The notes under the pieces were generated by a model. That model was not told the origin of the DNA and ran no database searches. It saw nothing but the letters and a program-made list of their open reading frames with translations. Both the position numbers and the translations under genes were made by a program. Positions 60,460 to 64,000 of a stretch of DNA of 64,000 nucleotides are shown in pieces. Source of the DNA: Stenotrophomonas maltophilia (GTDB taxonomy: Bacteria; Pseudomonadota; Gammaproteobacteria; Xanthomonadales; Xanthomonadaceae); contig FOZF01000001.1 of assembly GCA_900113425.1 (NCBI GenBank), positions 290,884 through 354,883 on the forward strand. The letters are read 5' to 3'. The first letter of the stretch is position 1; every line of letters begins with the position of its first letter.

Positions 60460-61466
60460 GCGTGGTCACCACCCTCGACCATCGCCAGGGCGTGGCCCAG
60501 CACTGGCGCCAGGATGTCCAGGCACTGCGCTGCCGCCTTGGGGCTGCCTGGCAGCGCGAACACCAGCATGCTGCCCAGTTGCACCACCTCGGCGCGGCTC
60601 AGCCAGGCCATCGGCGTGTGCTGCGCGCTCAGTGCACGGACCATCTGCGCCAGGCCATGCACCGGCCGCGCGTTCAACGAACGCAGCGCCTCCGGGGTGA
60701 GGTCGCGCGGGCCCAGACCGGTGCCGCCGGTGCACAGGCACAGGCGCACGCCGTCGGCGGCCAATGCCTGCAGGCGACCCGCCAATGGCTCGATGCCATC
60801 GGGCAGCACATCGGCAGCCACCACCTCGCCGCCCAGCTTGTTCAGGCCGGCCACCAGGGCCGGGCCAGAAACATCCTCATAAGTGCCTCCGCTGGCGCGG
60901 TCGCTCAGCGTGATCACCGCGCAGGCCGCGCCTTCCAGGCCCTTCGGCGCACGGGGCCTGAAGCGCGCGCGCTCGGCATCATCCATGCCATCAGGATGCA
61001 GCCACAGGCCGCGCTTGCCGCCTTCCTTGAACAGCAGGCGGATGCCTTCGATCCGCAGCGCCGGTTCCACCGGCTTGCTCAGGTCGTACAGGGTCAGCAG
61101 CGCCGCGTTGACGCCGGCCAGCGCTTCCATTTCCACACCGGTACGTGCCTCGCTGGCACACTCGCACCAGACCCGGATCGCGTGCCGTTCCGGCACCGGC
61201 GCGCAGACCACCTGCACCAGCTCCAGCGGCAGCGGATGGCACAGTGGCATCAGCATCGACGCCATCTTCGCCCCCTGCAGGCCGGCAATCTCGGCCATGA
61301 CCAGCGCATCGCCCTTCGGCAGGCGACGCTCGACGATCAACGGGTACGCCAGCGGACCGGCATGCAGCTCGCCCACCGCCACCGCCCGCCGGCGACTGAT
61401 GCGCTTGTTGCGGACATCGGCCATATGGAAGGCCGTGTTCAGTTCCCCACTCATCGTGTCACTCAT
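60456..61466 (-). CDS. moaCB: Bifunctional MoaC-MoaB fusion protein
   Basis: 336 residues. MoaC part (about 1-160): FHMADVRNKRISRRRAVAVG, KGDALVMAEIAGLQGAKMAS, LMPLCHPLPLELVQV, and TGVEMEALAGVNAALLTLYD; it makes cPMP from the MoaA product. MoaB/MogA-like part (about 180-330): CAVITLSDRASGGTYEDVSG, LCLCTGGTGLGPRDLTPEAL and VFALPGSPKAAAQCLDILAP; it adenylylates molybdopterin. The fusion joins an early and a late step of the pathway. It overlaps moaA and moeA by 4 bp each. Confidence 0.94.
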   Translation of the reverse strand: MSDTMSGELNTAFHMADVRNKRISRRRAVAVGELHAGPLAYPLIVERRLPKGDALVMAEIAGLQGAKMASMLMPLCHPLPLELVQVVCAPVPERHAIRVWCECASEARTGVEMEALAGVNAALLTLYDLSKPVEPALRIEGIRLLFKEGGKRGLWLHPDGMDDAERARFRPRAPKGLEGAACAVITLSDRASGGTYEDVSGPALVAGLNKLGGEVVAADVLPDGIEPLAGRLQALAADGVRLCLCTGGTGLGPRDLTPEALRSLNARPVHGLAQMVRALSAQHTPMAWLSRAEVVQLGSMLVFALPGSPKAAAQCLDILAPVLGHALAMVEGGDHA

Positions 61467-62443
61467 CCTCCGATGGAAGCCAGGTGCGGGGTCAGCCCGG
61501 TCCGGCCCTGGTGCAGGCCATGCCCGGCCGCTTTCAGGCCAAGCTGGGTGGTGATGCGCGCCAGCAGCGCGTCATGGTCGTCATCGTGCTGCAGCAGCGG
61601 GCGCAGCGGCACGCCGAAGTCGCCGAACAGGCACAGCCGCAGGTCTCCCCTGGCGGTTACCCGCAAGCGGTTGCAGCCCTTGCAGAAATCGCGCGAGTAC
61701 GGCGCGATGATGCCGATGCTGCCGCGATGGTCCGGATGGCCGAACTCGCGCGCCGGGCCGGCATCGGCCGCCCGTGCACGCTCGCGCCAGCCGGCAGCCA
61801 GCAACTGGTCGATCACCCCGTCGGCACGCAGGTGATGCTGCTGGAAATAGGCTTCGTTGTCGCCGGTGCGCATCAGTTCGATGAAGCGCACGCTGACGGG
61901 ACGATCGCGCAGGTACGCCATCCACTGCGGCAGCTCATCGTCGTTGAGGCCGCGAAGCAGCACCGCGTTGAGCTTGATCGACGACAGGCCCAGCGCCTGC
62001 GCCAGTGCCAGGCCCTGCTCGATCTCAGGCAGGCGGTCATGCCCGGTGATCGCGGCAAAACGGTCGCGCCGCAGACTGTCCATGCTGACGTTCAGCGCAG
62101 TCAGGCCGGCGCGGTGCCAACCCGGCAGGCGACGCGGCAACTGCGTGCCATTGGTGGTGATGGCCACCTTACCGATACCCGGCACCGCCGCCACGGCCGC
62201 GATGATGTCATCAAGATCCTTGCGCAGGCTGGGCTCGCCACCGGTCAGCCGGATCTTGCTCATCCCCAGCGCCGCGAAGGCGCGGACCAGGCGGCTGATC
62301 TCCTCGACCTGCAGGAAACGCGGGCGGCCATCGGCCTGGTACCCCTCCGGCAGGCAATAGCCACAACGGAAGTTGCAGGCTTCCGTCAACGACAGGCGCA
62401 GGTACGGAAAGCTGCGTCCGAAACCGTCGGTGAGTTGGCTCAT
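61463..62443 (-). CDS. moaA: GTP 3',8-cyclase MoaA (radical SAM)
   Basis: 326 residues from ATG 62443 (AAGGTGG upstream). Radical-SAM cluster motif C23-x3-C27-x2-C30 (EACNFRCGYCLPEG). SAM motif IRLTGGEPSLRKDLDDII. The second, C-terminal cluster is DFCKGCNRLRVTARGDLRLC (CxxC...C). The C-terminal Gly-Gly (ASIGG) needed for activity is present. First gene of moaA-moaCB-moeA-moaD-moaE-mobA; overlaps moaCB by 4 bp. Confidence 0.95.
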   Translation of the reverse strand: MSQLTDGFGRSFPYLRLSLTEACNFRCGYCLPEGYQADGRPRFLQVEEISRLVRAFAALGMSKIRLTGGEPSLRKDLDDIIAAVAAVPGIGKVAITTNGTQLPRRLPGWHRAGLTALNVSMDSLRRDRFAAITGHDRLPEIEQGLALAQALGLSSIKLNAVLLRGLNDDELPQWMAYLRDRPVSVRFIELMRTGDNEAYFQQHHLRADGVIDQLLAAGWRERARAADAGPAREFGHPDHRGSIGIIAPYSRDFCKGCNRLRVTARGDLRLCLFGDFGVPLRPLLQHDDDHDALLARITTQLGLKAAGHGLHQGRTGLTPHLASIGG

Positions 62444-62484
62444 GGCTGGTCCACCTTCTTGCTCCACCGTCCTGCCTGTTGCCG

Positions 62485-62502
62485 CGTGATACCGACGCAT
62501 CA
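62485..62502. promoter_or_regulatory. Dyad GTGAT-N8-ATCAC upstream of moaA
   Basis: An inverted repeat with 5-bp arms lies about 42 bp upstream of the moaA start. The spacing is wrong for FNR (N4) and for CRP/Clp. It may be a site for another regulator. No Moco riboswitch fold was recognised in this 219-bp gap. Confidence 0.25.
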
Positions 62503-62634
62503 CAGCATGCGGCCTGCGCTGCCACGGGAGTGTGACTGGGCCCATCATGAACGATTTCCAGCAACGGTTGCACGCTGCCGGGCAACAGGAAGGACCGCAG
62601 CCAGTGTCCGGATGGAGCGCGCCGGGCTGGGCGG

Positions 62635-62655
62635 GCCGCCCACCGGGCGGGCGGC
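62635..62655 (-). terminator. Hairpin after L,D-transpeptidase gene
   Basis: GCCGCCC-N7-GGGCGGC lies 8 bp past the stop at 62663 in a very GC-rich segment. A probable terminator without a U-tract that separates this gene from the moa operon. Confidence 0.5.
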
Positions 62656-62662
62656 CGAGCGT

Positions 62663-63394
62663 TTACCTCCGGGCGGATCGTGCGCGCTTGCCGCCGTTGT
62701 GCTGCGCAGCCGCGCGGCTCTGTGCGAACTCGGGGAAGGTCTGCTCGATCGGGTCCACGTCCGGCAGGATGTAGAACACCCCGCCCCGCTCGAAGGTGGA
62801 ACGGATGATGCGTTCGTAGAACTCCGGCGAGACGTTGATGCAGCCGTGGGTGACGCGGTTGTCGTCCGGCGACGGCGATGCCAGGCGCTCGACACGCCTC
62901 TCTGCTGGAACGCCGGTCGCGGTCGGATGGATGGAGACTGCGGACTCGTAGTCCACCCACAGCACCCGCCCTGCATCGATCGAAGGGCCGTAGCCGCCCA
63001 CGAAGCGACCTGCGGGCGTGGTGCGGTCCCGTCCGGGAATGGCGCGCAGGGCGAGACCCGCAACGCCGGGCGCGGTGTGGTCGCCGGTCGCTGAACCGAA
63101 CAGTGCAGGGGCCGCGCCGCGCAGCCGGCCGTCGCCGCCGAACACCAGGATCTGTGCGGCGGCCTTGTCCATGACTGCGAACGGATAGCCCTGGCTGTCC
63201 TTGGAAGCCACGACCCAGCCCGCCAGTTCGATCACGGTTTCGGAGACATCCTGGCCGGGTGGCAGTTCATCAACGGCGGCCGACGGTGGCGCGACGGCAT
63301 CTTCTGCATTGACGACACCGACCACCAGGAACGCCAACGCCACTGCCAGAGCAGCGCGATGGGCGCGGCGCGCAAGGGAGGAGTGGGTATGGAT
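62663..63394 (-). CDS. L,D-transpeptidase (YkuD family), start unusual
   Basis: About 243 residues if started at ATC 63394. N-terminal signal segment LAVALAFLVVGVVNA. YkuD domain with DKAAAQILVFGGDGRLRG, IPGRDRTTPAGRFVGGY, SIHPTATGVP and the catalytic DDNRVTHGCINVSPEFYERI (Cys nucleophile, His). The family makes 3-3 peptidoglycan cross-links or attaches lipoproteins. In this frame there is no ATG, GTG or TTG between 63607 (inside the upstream gene) and 63343 (inside the signal helix). The only good ribosome site, CGAGGA, is 8 nt before ATC 63394. The C-terminus is basic (GGKRARSARR). The gene follows a small coiled-coil lipoprotein gene, a possible substrate. Confidence 0.8.
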   Translation of the reverse strand: MHTHSSLARRAHRAALAVALAFLVVGVVNAEDAVAPPSAAVDELPPGQDVSETVIELAGWVVASKDSQGYPFAVMDKAAAQILVFGGDGRLRGAAPALFGSATGDHTAPGVAGLALRAIPGRDRTTPAGRFVGGYGPSIDAGRVLWVDYESAVSIHPTATGVPAERRVERLASPSPDDNRVTHGCINVSPEFYERIIRSTFERGGVFYILPDVDPIEQTFPEFAQSRAAAQHNGGKRARSARR

Positions 63395-63424
63395 GGGAGC
63401 GTTCCTCGAAAGCAGTGTTACGGG

Positions 63425-63459
63425 AGGACACCAGTGGCCGCTGCGGCCACTGGTGTCCT
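63425..63459. repeat. Perfect 17-bp inverted repeat between lipoprotein and L,D-transpeptidase genes
   Basis: Two perfect 17-bp arms (AGGACACCAGTGGCCGC and its complement) flank one base. It lies 27 bp after the lipoprotein stop and 31 bp before the ATC start. As RNA it would form a very stable hairpin. No U-tract; could be a terminator, attenuator or mRNA-end protector. Confidence 0.75.
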
Positions 63460-63485
63460 GACTCGGATGTACAGGCGACAGGCGG

Positions 63486-63755
63486 TCAGCCGCGCGGGGT
63501 GCGGCGAGGCGCCCGTTCCAGCTGCTGGACGCGACCCTCGATCTGATCCAGACGCTGGTTGGCCTGCTGCGCCGACTGATTGGCCGATTCGGCGCTCTGC
63601 GCCGCACCCTGCACCTTCACATCAAGCTGGTCGAGCCGCGAGTTGATCGTTGCGAAATCGTCCTTGTAGGTGGCGCAGGCCCCAAGGCCTACGGTGGCGA
63701 CAATCGCCACACCGAGCGTACGTGCCATCATCAGGTGCTGCTTGGTAAGAATCAT
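63486..63755 (-). CDS. Small Lpp-like coiled-coil lipoprotein
   Basis: 89 residues from ATG 63755 (GGAGGGAG 5-8 nt upstream). Signal II peptide with lipobox GLGAC (Cys at residue 27: VGLGACATYKDD). The mature part is a heptad coiled coil (INSRLDQLDVKVQGAAQSAE; ANQRLDQIEGRVQQLERA) rich in Gln/Ala/Ser, as in Braun lipoprotein. The C-terminus is RRTPRG, without the terminal Lys that links Lpp to peptidoglycan, so covalent linking by the adjacent L,D-transpeptidase is not supported by this residue. Likely an outer-membrane lipoprotein. Confidence 0.85.
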   Translation of the reverse strand: MILTKQHLMMARTLGVAIVATVGLGACATYKDDFATINSRLDQLDVKVQGAAQSAESANQSAQQANQRLDQIEGRVQQLERAPRRTPRG

Positions 63756-63866
63756 TCCACTCCCTCCTTCGTCTGGGGTGTCTGGAATATAGCGGCGTTT
63801 CGGCCCACTCTCCGATTGGCTTTCAGCTGCAATTGGAAGACGTGGATGCGGCGTGAAGACGCCGTC

Positions 63867-64000
63867 TCAACTACGTCGCCAGGCCAATCCGGCGGCAATC
63901 GCCAATGATGCTGCGATCACCAGCGAGGCCGACACGAAAGCGGTGCGCACGTCCGCAGGTGCTGCCGTGTCAGGCGCGACGGCGAAGAACACACCGCCCA
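63867..64000 (-). CDS. C-terminal end of a membrane protein (partial, possibly MFS)
   Basis: Only the last 44 codons lie in the window, ending at TGA 63867-63869. The sequence (GGVFFAVAPDTAAPADVRTA, then FVSASLVIAASLAIAAGLAW and RRS) is a terminal membrane helix followed by a short basic tail, like the end of 14-helix MFS exporters. The assignment is tentative; the protein extends beyond the right edge. Confidence 0.5.
   Translation of the reverse strand, partial: GGVFFAVAPDTAAPADVRTAFVSASLVIAASLAIAAGLAWRRS

Noticed and set aside
62444..62662. Moco riboswitch before moaA
   Set aside because: I could not fold the conserved Moco-motif stems; only an unassigned dyad at 62485-62502 was seen. 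A covariance-model search would decide.

Overview
The window is high-GC bacterial DNA with dense, mostly minus-strand operons and many ATGA/GTGA start-stop overlaps. Gene content (glgA-glgB-treZ-malQ-treY-glgX order, MoaCB fusion, DING-type PstS proteins, putative porin with TonB/ExbBD, Lrp/AzlCD) points to Xanthomonadaceae and most likely to Stenotrophomonas or a close relative. This assignment rests on recognised protein families, not on a database search.

Layout. (1) 1-1744: a LysR regulator cut by the left edge, a divergent OsmC-like gene and a small Phd-like protein. (2) 1843-8214: a minus-strand operon of an FhaC-type two-partner-secretion (TPS) transporter, an ExbB-like channel with a periplasmic DUF2341/LamG-like extension, ExbD, TonB and a putative porin. 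(3) 8407-10740: a small exported protein, gspC and gspHIJ. (4) 10962-23360: one gene for a 4132-residue FhaB/DUF3739-type exoprotein. (5) 23566-26317: a tandem duplication of a DING/PstS-like phosphate-binding protein. (6) 26530-34587: the rest of a type II secretion system (gspF, E, D, M, L, K, G). (7) 34645-38228: two paralogous Phd-like proteins, a FecR-type anti-sigma factor, an ECF sigma factor and a small STN protein with a TonB-C-like end. (8) 38377-39997: Lrp/AsnC regulator and divergent azlCD. (9) 40064-52190: glycogen and trehalose operon. (10) 52621-54578: PAS sensor and diflavin reductase behind a good FNR box. (11) 54623-62443: modCBA, an FNR-type regulator and molybdenum cofactor genes. 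(12) 62663-64000: L,D-transpeptidase, small lipoprotein and the C-terminal end of a membrane protein.

How the genes may work together. Regions 2-7 look like one 36-kb supersystem. An ECF sigma/FecR/STN signalling module has no TonB-dependent receptor. It heads a long minus-strand gene series through a T2SS, two phosphate-binding proteins and a giant TPS exoprotein, while the matching TPS pore is cotranscribed with its own energised TonB/ExbBD motor. The T2SS is split around the exoprotein. Three orphan Phd-fold proteins sit at its two borders. I do not know of a described system with this composition and regard it as the main candidate novelty. Regions 10-11 are tied by oxygen-responsive control: an FNR-type regulator is linked to molybdate uptake and Moco synthesis, and a class-II-spaced FNR box precedes the PAS/flavoprotein pair.

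No tRNA, rRNA, CRISPR array, insertion sequence or prophage was recognised. Long plus-strand reading frames opposite most genes are GC-rich shadows and are left out.
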